Shown here piece by piece: positions 1 through 7,157 of a stretch of DNA of 10,459 bases. Source of the stretch: Desulfobacterales bacterium (GTDB taxonomy: Bacteria > Desulfobacterota > Desulfobacteria > Desulfobacterales > RPRI01). The stretch spans positions 1-10,459 of the forward strand of contig JAGVOC010000067.1 in assembly GCA_020052975.1 (NCBI GenBank), in the 5' to 3' direction. The first letter of the stretch is position 1. Every line of letters starts with the position of its first letter. Under the pieces are notes generated by a model. It saw only the letters and a list, made by a program, of their open reading frames with translations. It had not been told where the DNA came from and made no database searches. A program made the translations under genes and the position numbers.

Positions 1-1026
1 ATACTCTCTTCTTACTTTGACTGTATTTACACCGCATCCCAGCACTTCGGCGATAATTTCCTCCAGTGGGACCAGATGCCTGGCAGGGATTGCCCCCTCC
101 GGCAGAAAACCCTTAGGGCGATCCGAGAGGGCCTCTACACGGTGCATTACCCCGATAGTAAGCCCTTTTTTGCACACCGGACATATATTGCCGTTATTTT
201 TACTCTCCCCTGGAGAAAAAAGAATACCGCAGTTTCTGTGTCCATCATAGTGATATTTCCCCTCCTCAGGAAAGAATTCTACGGTAAAGAGCAGCTTACT
301 GCGATCCTTTTCTCTCATGCACTTTATGATTTGATTATAGTTTAAATCACAATTAAAAACATTTGCCTCCCTGCCTATTTTGGCGGGTGAATGGGCATCG
401 GAGTTGGAAATCAGGGCGATTCTGTCCAAGGCGGAAAGTCTCCAGTTCATCTCCGGGTCAGAAGACAAACCGGTTTCGATAGCATGTATGTACTTGGATT
501 GTTCCCCGAAGCACTCCTCCATAGAATCAAAACCTGAGTTAGCCCCGAAAAGAGAGAACCAGGGAGTCCATGCATGGGCAGGTACAAGAAAGCACTCTTC
601 TGATGTATCCAATACCAGCTTGACCAGGTCTTTGACATGGAATCCAAAGGTGGGTCTGCCGTCGGAACTGAGCTTGCCCCTTCTTTCCAATTTTGCGTTT
701 ATATTCTCCACTACCTCTAAAGTAGGGGCAAAGATGAGCGTATGAATCTTGCGGAGCTTCCCCGCCTGAGAGAAAATATTGCTTACCTCGGCAGTCAAGA
801 CAAAGCTAACGTTTTTGCTTCCGTTCTTTAAGGTTAGAAGATTACCATCAGAAGGTTCAAGTTTCGTTTTAAGTTCAGCAAAGTATAAGGGATGAGTGAA
901 GTCTCCAGTCCCCAACACGGTGATTCCCTTTATCTCTGCCCACTTGCCAAGGGTTTCAACTTCCATATCCTTGCTTGTTGCTCTGCTATATCTGGAATGG
1001 ACATGGAAATCTGCTATGAATCTCAT
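1..1026 (-). CDS. EndoQ-like PHP-domain endonuclease (3' end outside window)
   Basis: The reading frame is open from the ATG at 1026 down to base 1, giving 342 codons; the C-terminus lies beyond the window. The protein starts with a PHP phosphoesterase domain. The expected metal ligands are visible: H8 and H10 (FHVHS), D42 and H45 (GDFTHP), E80, H95, H151 (PAHAW) and D210/H212 (NSDAHS). A zinc-binding stretch follows with C266, C282 and C285 (CPVC), then a segment typical of the TIGR00375 / endonuclease Q family. EndoQ enzymes, best studied in Thermococcales, nick DNA 5' of deaminated bases such as uracil and hypoxanthine, so a cytoplasmic DNA-repair role is likely but inferred. A purine-rich site (GGAAGAGGGG) lies just upstream of the start. 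It is the second gene of an operon with yjbQ, 22 bp away. An alternative is another member of the PHP nuclease superfamily with a different substrate. Confidence 0.88.
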   Translation of the reverse strand, partial: MRFIADFHVHSRYSRATSKDMEVETLGKWAEIKGITVLGTGDFTHPLYFAELKTKLEPSDGNLLTLKNGSKNVSFVLTAEVSNIFSQAGKLRKIHTLIFAPTLEVVENINAKLERRGKLSSDGRPTFGFHVKDLVKLVLDTSEECFLVPAHAWTPWFSLFGANSGFDSMEECFGEQSKYIHAIETGLSSDPEMNWRLSALDRIALISNSDAHSPAKIGREANVFNCDLNYNQIIKCMREKDRSKLLFTVEFFPEEGKYHYDGHRNCGILFSPGESKNNGNICPVCKKGLTIGVMHRVEALSDRPKGFLPEGAIPARHLVPLEEIIAEVLGCGVNTVKVRREY

Positions 1027-1048
1027 ACCCCTCTTCCCAGGGTTACTG

Positions 1049-1438
1049 TTATATAATCTTCACTAAAAACTTTCTGTTTCTTGGACCATCAAACTCGCAA
1101 AAGAATACCGACTGCCAGGTTCCCAGTACCAATTTCCCGTCCTCTACAATGATAGTTTCGGAAGACCCCACCAGACTCGTTTTTATATGGGCATCTGAGT
1201 TGCCCTCTGTATGGCGATACCTGTCATCAGGAGGGATAAGATTTTCAAGTTTTATCAGAATATCTTTTGGGACATTAGGGTCAGCATTCTCATTTATAGT
1301 AACAGCCGCTGTGGTATGGGGAACAAAGATACAACAGATTCCATTTCTCACCTTGCTGTCGGTAACTGCCTTTTGAATCTGATGGGTAATGTCCAGCATC
1401 TCTGTCCGTCGGCCGGTTTTGACTGAAAATGTCTGCAT
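1049..1438 (-). CDS. yjbQ: YjbQ family protein (UPF0047)
   Basis: This 129-residue protein has the usual full length of the UPF0047/YjbQ family. Recognisable family residues are H41 in PHTTAAV, E50 and D53 in NENAD, H76 (RHTEGNSDAH), H84, and the GTWQSVFFCEFDGPR ending with W108. The family forms small beta-rich trimers with a conserved His/Asp pocket. Weak thiamine-phosphate synthase activity has been reported for E. coli YjbQ, but the physiological role is unsettled. The start at 1438 follows AGGAGG at a 9-base distance. An overlapping upstream ATG at 1443 is in another frame and is not used. It is the first gene of a two-gene operon with the EndoQ-like gene, driven by the minus-strand promoter at 1567-1595. 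Confidence 0.95.
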   Translation of the reverse strand: MQTFSVKTGRRTEMLDITHQIQKAVTDSKVRNGICCIFVPHTTAAVTINENADPNVPKDILIKLENLIPPDDRYRHTEGNSDAHIKTSLVGSSETIIVEDGKLVLGTWQSVFFCEFDGPRNRKFLVKII

Positions 1439-1482
1439 CTTCCATGTCCTCCTCTTGAAAAACTACCAATAGTGTCATTTCG

Positions 1483-1514
1483 CTCGAATCCTTGAATCCT
1501 TGACCCCTTGAATC
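1483..1514. repeat. Four 8-bp tandem units in the yjbQ leader
   Basis: Four adjacent 8-bp units read on the plus strand as CTCGAATC, CTTGAATC, CTTGACCC and CTTGAATC. They lie between the promoter at 1567-1595 and the yjbQ start, so they would be transcribed in the 5' untranslated leader. The unit is too short and degenerate for a known mobile element; simple slippage is the likely origin. No function is evident. Confidence 0.75.
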
Positions 1515-1566
1515 CTTTTCATCAACCAACTCTTTGGGTGATGAACCACCTGTATCTACGTTTTCT

Positions 1567-1595
1567 AGCATAACTTTTAGACAAGGGTTAGTCAA
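1567..1595 (-). promoter_or_regulatory. Sigma70-type promoter of the yjbQ-endoQ operon
   Basis: On the minus strand TTGACT (1595-1590) is separated by exactly 17 bases from TATGCT (1572-1567). This matches the TTGACA/TATAAT consensus at 5 of 6 and 4 of 6 positions with ideal spacing. It lies 129 bases upstream of the yjbQ start, so the transcript would have a leader of about 120 bases containing the 8-bp repeats. No operator is apparent. Confidence 0.65.
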
Positions 1596-1672
1596 ACCTT
1601 TTTTAATCAAAAAATCACAGGCATTCTTATACCGGTTGACATCCAGGCACTATATCTTGGGGTAGTTTCTAC

Positions 1673-1701
1673 TTGACACACAAGCCCCTTTCCGCTATCT
1701 T
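1673..1701 (+). promoter_or_regulatory. Sigma70-type promoter facing the caspase locus
   Basis: A perfect TTGACA box (1673-1678) is followed after 17 bases by TATCTT (1696-1701). Transcription would start near 1708, about 20 bases before the ATG at 1727 of the broken caspase-like gene. All following genes up to 7128 lie on the same strand with small gaps, so this may still be the main promoter of the intact downstream operon. It is divergent from the yjbQ promoter, with about 78 bp between the two -35 boxes. Confidence 0.65.
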
Positions 1702-1726
1702 TTCACTTTGCTACCACCAGAGGCTG

Positions 1727-2204
1727 ATGCTTAAGGTTTTTGGTGGGGGTATAGGTAAAAATTGCCAAAGCATTCAGTCGTATGTTTTTGTGATTGCATC
1801 CACTTTGACCCCTGCAAATGCTCCTCAAAAGCCTGCCCCAGAGAGCAGTAATCAGGTGACAGATGCTGAACAGGTTCAGCTAAAAAACTCGTTACAAAAG
1901 AGACTACGACAAATGAAGACATCATAAAAGAGCTTAAGGCTTATAAAAATTATTGAACCCCGGCGATGTCTTTGTATTCTTTGTAGCGAGCCACGGAACA
2001 GTGGATGAGGGAGAGTATTTTCTTATCACATCCAATGTAGGCTCAACTAGAACAGAAAAACTAAAGACAGATGCCATAGCAGGGCTTGCTGATTATGTGG
2101 ACAATGAAGTGCCTGTACTTGCGGAAAAAGTCTTCAAAAAAGCTCAGTATCCCACAATCTCCATAAGCGGGCAGGCATTTCCGATAGGTAAAACAGTAAA
2201 ATGA
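1727..2204 (+). pseudogene. Degraded secreted caspase-family (C14) gene
   Basis: The remains of one protein are spread over three frames. Bases 1727 to about 1884 encode a signal-peptide-like start ending in ANA and a Pro/Ser-rich linker. The frame then shifts at an A-run (1882-1887) to one encoding KLVTKETTTNEDIIKELKAY, typical of the strand-helix part of caspase folds. A second shift near 1951-1954 (a missing T would restore TAT TTG) leads to NPGDVFVFFVASHG, the strand carrying the catalytic His (codon 1992-1994). The last part jumps from KLKTDAI to ADYVDNEVPVLAEKVF and a QYPTISISGQAFPIGK tail. In related WD40-caspase proteins the DTC motif with the catalytic Cys lies between these blocks, and here it is absent, apparently by an in-frame deletion. 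The start (VIAS..TPANA..QKP) resembles that of the intact gene at 3838 (VIAS..SPAIA..EKP), so it is probably a decayed paralogue. It sits directly behind a good promoter. Confidence 0.82.
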
Positions 2205-2227
2205 GTCTTATTACCCAAGGAGGATAG

Positions 2228-2875
2228 ATGTCAATAATATCGCGCATGCTTACAATTGTTCTAATAATGCTTATCTTCGCTGGAAATGCTTTTACCGGAG
2301 AAGAAGATCAGCCTAAAAAAACTTCTGACTATCAGACTCTTCTAAAACGGGTTATGAATTTCGACCTAACTGTGGATTTCAAGGCATTAAGGCTTTCCTA
2401 TGCGGAAACTGCAGACTATAACCCTTACGGAGACGATAAGGTAAAAAAAGCTGAGATGTTTGAAGCTCTAAGAAATAAGGAATATGAAAAGGCTGTTTCT
2501 GCTGCTCAGACAATACTTGAAAAGAAGTTTGTTGATATCGAAGCCCACTTTGTCTGCAGCATCGCTTTTCGTGAGATGAAAAATTCCGAGCGATACAATT
2601 TTCATCACTTTGTTACACAAGGGCTTGTTGACTCGATACTCGACTCGGGAGATGGGAAGACTCCTGAGACTGCTTTTATAGTTATTGAAACAGGCGAGGA
2701 GTATACGCTGCTCGGAATGATAGGTTTCGAGGTTGTCCGTCAGAGCCTCATAAAATCGAATGGGCACAGTTATGACAAAATGGAGACTAAGCATCGGAAG
2801 ACCGGCAAGCCTGCCATATTCTTTTTTAATGTGGATATACCGTTCAATTGGCTGAATAAACAATTCAAAAAGTAA
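2228..2875 (+). CDS. Secreted DUF4919-like protein
   Basis: This 215-residue protein has an N-terminal signal peptide: a hydrophobic stretch at residues 8-18, with cleavage likely near residue 23 before GEEDQ. The mature part has DFKALRLSYAETADYNPYGDD (about 51-70), then a helical stretch with alternating aromatic/Ala positions (AEMFEALRNKEYEKAVSAA) that looks like a single TPR-like pair. The rest is a compact C-terminal region. This pattern matches what I know as the DUF4919 family, whose function is unknown. The start at 2228 follows AAGGAGG (2217-2223) at a short 4-base distance. The ATG at 2246 would be too far from that site. It lies 23 bp after the caspase pseudogene and 30 bp before the next gene, which suggests one operon. 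Assignment to DUF4919 is from recognition, not a search. Confidence 0.8.
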   Translation: MSIISRMLTIVLIMLIFAGNAFTGEEDQPKKTSDYQTLLKRVMNFDLTVDFKALRLSYAETADYNPYGDDKVKKAEMFEALRNKEYEKAVSAAQTILEKKFVDIEAHFVCSIAFREMKNSERYNFHHFVTQGLVDSILDSGDGKTPETAFIVIETGEEYTLLGMIGFEVVRQSLIKSNGHSYDKMETKHRKTGKPAIFFFNVDIPFNWLNKQFKK

Positions 2876-2905
2876 TCGCAGTGAGGTTATAAAAAGAGAT
2901 TAACA

Positions 2906-3205
2906 ATGGGAATATGGATTGTCATAATTATTTCTGGTATCTGCGCCGTGTTCAGTTTCTATATGGCATTCCTTGCATTCAGAAACGGCGACAGTAGCGC
3001 TTTTTTATTCTCAAGCTTTGGACTGTTTTTCGGGATTCCGTTCATAATCTCACTGATCAAGGCTTTTTCAAAGAGGGGCGCACTCAAGCCCGAGCCTCAG
3101 CCCGTAAGATTTGTTCCTCACTGGTTTATGATGACTGCTATAATCGTTACAGGGCTTGTTGTAATAGTTTCAATATTGATAAGCATTATAAGGGCTGTCA
3201 GATGA
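2906..3205 (+). CDS. Small three-helix membrane protein
   Basis: This 99-residue protein is not recognised as a known family. It is nearly all membrane-spanning: hydrophobic segments at about residues 3-25, 31-51 and 72-95, with short charged loops (FRNGDSS; a KRGALKPEPQP loop at about 56-66). The basic loop after helix 2 and the basic C-terminus (IIRAVR) suggest they face the cytoplasm if the positive-inside rule holds, though both cannot be on the same side with three helices unless one segment is not fully spanning. A weak AGAGA site precedes the ATG. Its place between secreted proteins of the caspase locus suggests a membrane component of that system, but this is inference. Confidence 0.7.
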   Translation: MGIWIVIIISGICAVFSFYMAFLAFRNGDSSAFLFSSFGLFFGIPFIISLIKAFSKRGALKPEPQPVRFVPHWFMMTAIIVTGLVVIVSILISIIRAVR

Positions 3206-3286
3206 GAGCGGAACAAAGACAGCGATGAATCCAAGTTTACATCACCTAAGAGTTTATAAATCTAAAACAGTAACCGGAGCAGTGAA

Positions 3287-3838
3287 ATGATAAACAGATT
3301 ATCTTTAGTATTTTTAGTCTCTGTGGCTATTTTATTAAGTTCAAATATAGCTTATGCTCAACCCCTGAAATCTTCAGGGCTTGATATGATTGAGCCTGAC
3401 GAATATGAAATTTTTAATGCAGTTCTTGATGAATATGATGCTTTTGTCTCGCTTGAGAAAACAACTATATCTGAAAGGAGGATAGATAATGCCGCTGTTA
3501 CGCATTTGAAGCAATCGTACGTGCAGATTGATAATTATCTGGCTGACGACTTTAATAAGAAAAACAGCAGATCATATGAGCTTGAAAAAAGATTCTCTAA
3601 AAAGAGATATTTCATGGATGAATCGTATTCAAGTTTTCCGGGCAGAGGCAAGGAAAGCATAAAAATATCGAGGGCAGGCTTCAATAAAGAAAAAAATCGG
3701 GCATTGATTTTTATAAGGTATCAGAGCATAGGTTCGCAAGAGGCATTTTACGAAGAAGGTAACTTTGTCTTTCTTGAGAAAAAGGAGGGTAAATGGATTG
3801 TAATAAAAACAGTAATGGCATCGCAAAGGTATTATTAA
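3287..3838 (+). CDS. Secreted protein of unknown function, translationally coupled to the caspase gene
   Basis: This 183-residue protein has a clear signal peptide (residues 1-24, cleavage after AYA before QPL). The middle is charged and mostly helical (about 40-110). The C-terminal 60 residues alternate strands and end with GNFVFLEKKEGKWIVIKTV, which resembles the last hairpin of small exported alpha/beta proteins of NTF2-like shape. I do not assign a family. GGAG (3276-3279) precedes the ATG by 7 bases. The stop codon overlaps the next gene's start as TAATG (3836-3840), which points to translational coupling and a related role, possibly as a partner or inhibitor of the caspase protein. That role is a guess from position only. 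Confidence 0.85.
   Translation: MINRLSLVFLVSVAILLSSNIAYAQPLKSSGLDMIEPDEYEIFNAVLDEYDAFVSLEKTTISERRIDNAAVTHLKQSYVQIDNYLADDFNKKNSRSYELEKRFSKKRYFMDESYSSFPGRGKESIKISRAGFNKEKNRALIFIRYQSIGSQEAFYEEGNFVFLEKKEGKWIVIKTVMASQRYY
3783..3795 (+). promoter_or_regulatory. Strong Shine-Dalgarno site in front of an alternative start of the WD40-caspase gene
   Basis: AGGAGGG at 3783-3789, inside the end of the preceding gene, lies 3-4 bases before an ATG at 3793 that is in frame with the WD40-caspase gene. Using it would add 15 polar residues before the signal peptide. The coupled ATG at 3838 has only a weak AAAGG site but gives an ordinary signal peptide. The same bases also encode KKEGKW of the upstream protein, so the match may be accidental. 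Confidence 0.4.
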
Positions 3839-6800
3839 TGAAATGCATCTTTAAAATATTGTGTGCGTTTGTTGTCATTGCATCAGGTCTAAGCCCTGCA
3901 ATCGCTGCCGAAAAGCCTGAGATTTTTGTGCAGTTGGGGCATTCGGGCAGTATTTACTCTGTGGCTTTCAGCCGGGATGGCAGATACGCCATTTCGGCAG
4001 GCGGAGACAGGACAATTATATGGGAAGTATCTACGGGCAAGGAAATAAGATCATGGAATTCGTCCTCGTCTCTGGCAGTTTCTCCGGATGGGGAAAAAAT
4101 TCTTTTGGGCACCGGATACATCGGATATGAAATGAAGCTGTATGACCTTTCCAACGGGAGGGAAATCAATAATTACAAAGGTCATTCCAGCCCAATTGAA
4201 TCGGTGGCTTTAAGTCCCGATGGCCGGTATGCCCTTTCGGGAAGTGGTGTCTTCTGGAATAGCACCGACAATACGGTCAGACTCTGGGAGACATCCACCG
4301 GCAAGGAAATCAGGACTTTTCACGGCCATTCAAAGCAGGTTCATTCCGTTACCTTTAGTCCGGACGGGCGGCATATACTATCCTGCAGTGACGATAAAAC
4401 CATCAAGTTATGGGATATTGCCACGGGTGGAGAGATTAGAAGTATCACCGTCGGTGAATTTAATACACCCCAATGTGTCACTTTTAGTCCGGACGGCAGG
4501 TTTGTCGTTACCGGGACATATAGTGGTGAAATCATAATTCTAGAGGTATCAACGGGCAAAGAGATGAGAAGATTCAAAGGGCATTCCCTTGAAGTTAAAT
4601 CCGTCGTTTTCTCTCCCGACGGAACGTTTGTTCTCTCCGGAAGCCGTGATGGTACCATGAAACTTTGGGAAGCATCAAACGGCAGGGAAATAAAGGTATT
4701 CAAAGGTCATGCATATGATGTCAATTCCGTAAACTTTTCTTCTGATGGCAGATATGCCCTCTCCGGAAGCGACGATATGACCATGAAACTTTGGGATGTT
4801 GCAGCAGGGAGCGAGCTCCGTACATTCTCCAGAGATATAGTAGAAATACCTTCCGTCGCTTGCTCTCCTGATGGGCGCTCTATATTGTCCCCCTTCGGTC
4901 GTTCTTTATACCTCTGGGATATAGTGAACGGGAAAAGAGATAAAATATTTGCCGGGCATACAGACCGGGTGGTGCAGGGTGCTTTTTCTTCTGATGGCAA
5001 ATATGCCATATCAGGAAGTGGATCTTATGGCGGCATAGCAGACAATTCTGTAAGACTTTGGGATATTTCTACAGGAAAAGGAGTAGTTACCTTTTCCGAA
5101 CACTCAAATGGTATTACCAGTGTAGCTCTTTCTCCTGACGGACAATATGCCCTGTCGTCAAGCTTTGATAAAACAATGAAAATTTGGGAAATTTCCACAG
5201 GAAGGGATGTGCGGACATTTCAGGGGAGTTTTTTTTGTGTTTCATTCTCCCAAGACGGAAAGTCTCTTATGGCTACAAAGCAGGATACGACAGATGCATT
5301 CAAGCCAAAAACAAGCCTTAAAATATATGAGACCAAAACAGGCAGAGAGATTCGTTCCTTTGAGATAGGAAGTATAATCGGTGTTTCTTATTCCTCTGAT
5401 AAACGCTATATACTGACAGGATACCATTTGGAACTTATAGAAGTTGCTACTGGAAAGAAGATCCGGACATTTTCTCGCCACGGACATACTACCATGCCTA
5501 TCACCTTCTCTCCGGACACACAGTATTTTGCAACAGGAGATGGGGATATAGTTAAGCTATGGAATATACCTTCTGGGGTGGAGGTAAGAAGATTTACAGG
5601 ACATTCTGGAAATGTTAACTATATAACCTTTTCTCCTGACGGTAGGTATATTGTATCCGGAGGGGCAGATGGTACAATTCGTCTCTGGGACATCCCCACA
5701 GGCAGGGAGATTGCCAGATTTGTAAGTTTCATTGACGGAGAATGGATCGTGATTACGCCTGAAGGCTATTACAACTCCTCTGCCAATGGAGATAAGCACT
5801 TAAATGTCCGCATTGGCAACAATGTCTATGGCATAGACCAGTATCGTTCAGCATTCTACAAGCCGCAGATAGTTGAGGCAGCATTAAGGCTCGGTGATAC
5901 ACAAAAGGCAATTGCAGAAACCATCGGGGTTGATAAAGAAAAGCCTGCTGTTACAGTTGCTTCAATTCAGAACATAGAGCCCCCGTTCATTGTTATTAAA
6001 TCCCCTGAAGACGGAAAAAAGATGAGTTCAAGTGATGCCGAAATATCTCTTTATATTGAAGACAGAAATCAGACAATAAAAAATGTAAAGGTGTATATTA
6101 ATGGAAGGCAGGTTACAGGCAGTGAGATTGCTTCGCCTTCGGCTCGCAATGACAAAAGAGAAGGGACTCGCAATGACATCAGGGGAATTAAAATCACTCC
6201 CAAAGGTATAGAAGTGCCTGAAGGTAAAAAGACATTAGATTTAAAAGTCCCTGTGAGTCTGGACATTGGGGAGAATCTGATTGAGGTAATGGCATCCAAT
6301 GGTTTTTCAGAGGGGAGGAAATCAATCCGCATATATTCGGGAGATGAGAAAAAGGCGGCAAAGGGGGAGGTTATACTCCCGAATCTCTGGATACTCTCCA
6401 TCGGCATAAACAGGTATCAGGATAAAAACCTAACACCCCTTTCCTATGCAGTAGCAGATTCAGAAGGGATTGTTGAGGCGTTCAACAGCCAGAAGGGTAA
6501 ACTATTCAGGGAGATAAAGAGCCTTACCATACATGACAATAGCTCCATAAAGCCAAGCCGAGATAATATTACCGACAACCTTGATTATGTGAAAAAGGCA
6601 GGGCATAATGATGTTGTCATATTATTCATTGCTGGTCATGGAATAAATGATGACAGTGGTGAATTTTATTTCCTTCCTTCTGATGCGGTCATATCAGAGG
6701 ACGGCTCTATAAAGAAGTCAAAGGCTATCTCATGGAGGGATATAAAGGCAATACTGGATATACCTGCAAAGAAGATTATCTTTGCCGACACCTGCCATTC

Positions 6801-7128
6801 AGAAGGCGTGAGCGGTAAAAAAACCAGGGGTGTTGACAATGACAGGTTTGTGAAGGAACTCCAGGAGGCTAATGCGGTTATATTCACATCGAGCAGGGGG
6901 AGAGAGCTTTCGCAGGAAGCTGACAAATGGAGACACGGTGCTTTCACTTATGCCCTGATAGAAGGGATAAAAGGGAAGGCAAATCTGATAAAGGATAATA
7001 AGATTTCAATGAAGGAGCTGGATACCTATGTATCAGAGACAGTGCCTCAACTGACAAACGGCGCCCAGCATCCGATTACAAATACACCTGATGGTTATGT
7101 GAATTTTCCGGTGGCACTTGTTGAGTAA
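3838..7128 (+). CDS. Secreted 14-blade WD40 protein with C-terminal caspase (C14) domain
   Basis: From the coupled start at 3838 the protein has 1096 residues. A signal peptide ends near residue 23 (AIA before AEKP). Residues 35-628 hold 14 WD40 units of about 42 residues (HS..V.SVAFSPDGRYALSGS..T.KLWD...G), enough for two seven-blade propellers; units 3, 9 and 11 have extra loops. Then follow the linker motif DGEWIVITPEGYY (633-645) and an Ig-like region (about 715-830) that carries a repeat insertion at 763-781. The caspase domain runs from about 848 to the end. The catalytic pair is visible: H934 in AGHG and C986 in DTCHS; D984 before the Cys is the residue that favours basic P1 sites in metacaspases. 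The protein should be a Lys/Arg-directed cysteine peptidase outside the cytoplasm, with the propellers binding partners. Export of a WD40-caspase is notable. Specificity and role are inferred. Confidence 0.93.
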   Translation: MKCIFKILCAFVVIASGLSPAIAAEKPEIFVQLGHSGSIYSVAFSRDGRYAISAGGDRTIIWEVSTGKEIRSWNSSSSLAVSPDGEKILLGTGYIGYEMKLYDLSNGREINNYKGHSSPIESVALSPDGRYALSGSGVFWNSTDNTVRLWETSTGKEIRTFHGHSKQVHSVTFSPDGRHILSCSDDKTIKLWDIATGGEIRSITVGEFNTPQCVTFSPDGRFVVTGTYSGEIIILEVSTGKEMRRFKGHSLEVKSVVFSPDGTFVLSGSRDGTMKLWEASNGREIKVFKGHAYDVNSVNFSSDGRYALSGSDDMTMKLWDVAAGSELRTFSRDIVEIPSVACSPDGRSILSPFGRSLYLWDIVNGKRDKIFAGHTDRVVQGAFSSDGKYAISGSGSYGGIADNSVRLWDISTGKGVVTFSEHSNGITSVALSPDGQYALSSSFDKTMKIWEISTGRDVRTFQGSFFCVSFSQDGKSLMATKQDTTDAFKPKTSLKIYETKTGREIRSFEIGSIIGVSYSSDKRYILTGYHLELIEVATGKKIRTFSRHGHTTMPITFSPDTQYFATGDGDIVKLWNIPSGVEVRRFTGHSGNVNYITFSPDGRYIVSGGADGTIRLWDIPTGREIARFVSFIDGEWIVITPEGYYNSSANGDKHLNVRIGNNVYGIDQYRSAFYKPQIVEAALRLGDTQKAIAETIGVDKEKPAVTVASIQNIEPPFIVIKSPEDGKKMSSSDAEISLYIEDRNQTIKNVKVYINGRQVTGSEIASPSARNDKREGTRNDIRGIKITPKGIEVPEGKKTLDLKVPVSLDIGENLIEVMASNGFSEGRKSIRIYSGDEKKAAKGEVILPNLWILSIGINRYQDKNLTPLSYAVADSEGIVEAFNSQKGKLFREIKSLTIHDNSSIKPSRDNITDNLDYVKKAGHNDVVILFIAGHGINDDSGEFYFLPSDAVISEDGSIKKSKAISWRDIKAILDIPAKKIIFADTCHSEGVSGKKTRGVDNDRFVKELQEANAVIFTSSRGRELSQEADKWRHGAFTYALIEGIKGKANLIKDNKISMKELDTYVSETVPQLTNGAQHPITNTPDGYVNFPVALVE
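6126..6177. repeat. GTCATTGCGAG-type palindromic repeat inside the WD40-caspase coding sequence
   Basis: CTCGCAATGAC occurs twice, at 6143-6153 and 6167-6177, 24 bp apart; its complement GTCATTGCGAG is the core of a repeat common between genes in many environmental bacterial genomes. The first copy pairs with GATTGC upstream: ATTGC 6127-6131 with GCAAT 6146-6150, and GCC 6135-6137 with GGC 6141-6143 around a TTC loop. The element keeps the frame and encodes about 19 residues (763-781) rich in Arg, Asn and Asp that do not look like the surrounding Ig-like domain. I infer an in-frame insertion of a REP-like element. Confidence 0.75.
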
Positions 7129-7157
7129 AGAGGCATTAAAATCGGACACACGCAGAC

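Noticed and set aside
380..745. Plus-strand frame of 121 codons opposite the EndoQ-like gene
   Set aside because: It is the antisense of conserved PHP-domain sequence.
1290..1610. Minus-strand frame of 106 codons overlapping yjbQ and its leader
   Set aside because: It runs in another frame through the conserved yjbQ gene and the tandem repeats and resembles no protein.
1636..1656. TTGACA at 1636-1641 with TATATC nearby, as a further plus-strand promoter
   Set aside because: The spacing between the two is only 9 bases and no -10-like hexamer stands at 16-18 bases; the TTGACA at 1673 is far better.
3236..3264. TTTACA and TATAAA as an internal promoter before the gene at 3287
   Set aside because: The boxes are only 13 bases apart, too close for a sigma70 promoter.
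4220..4703. Overlapping frames on both strands within the WD40 region
   Set aside because: They mirror the repeated WD40 sequence and have no start signals or recognisable domains.
3940..5721. Regular repeats of about 126 bp that could suggest a tandem array or CRISPR
   Set aside because: They are protein-coding WD40 units with diverged sequence; no short identical repeats with unique spacers exist in the window.
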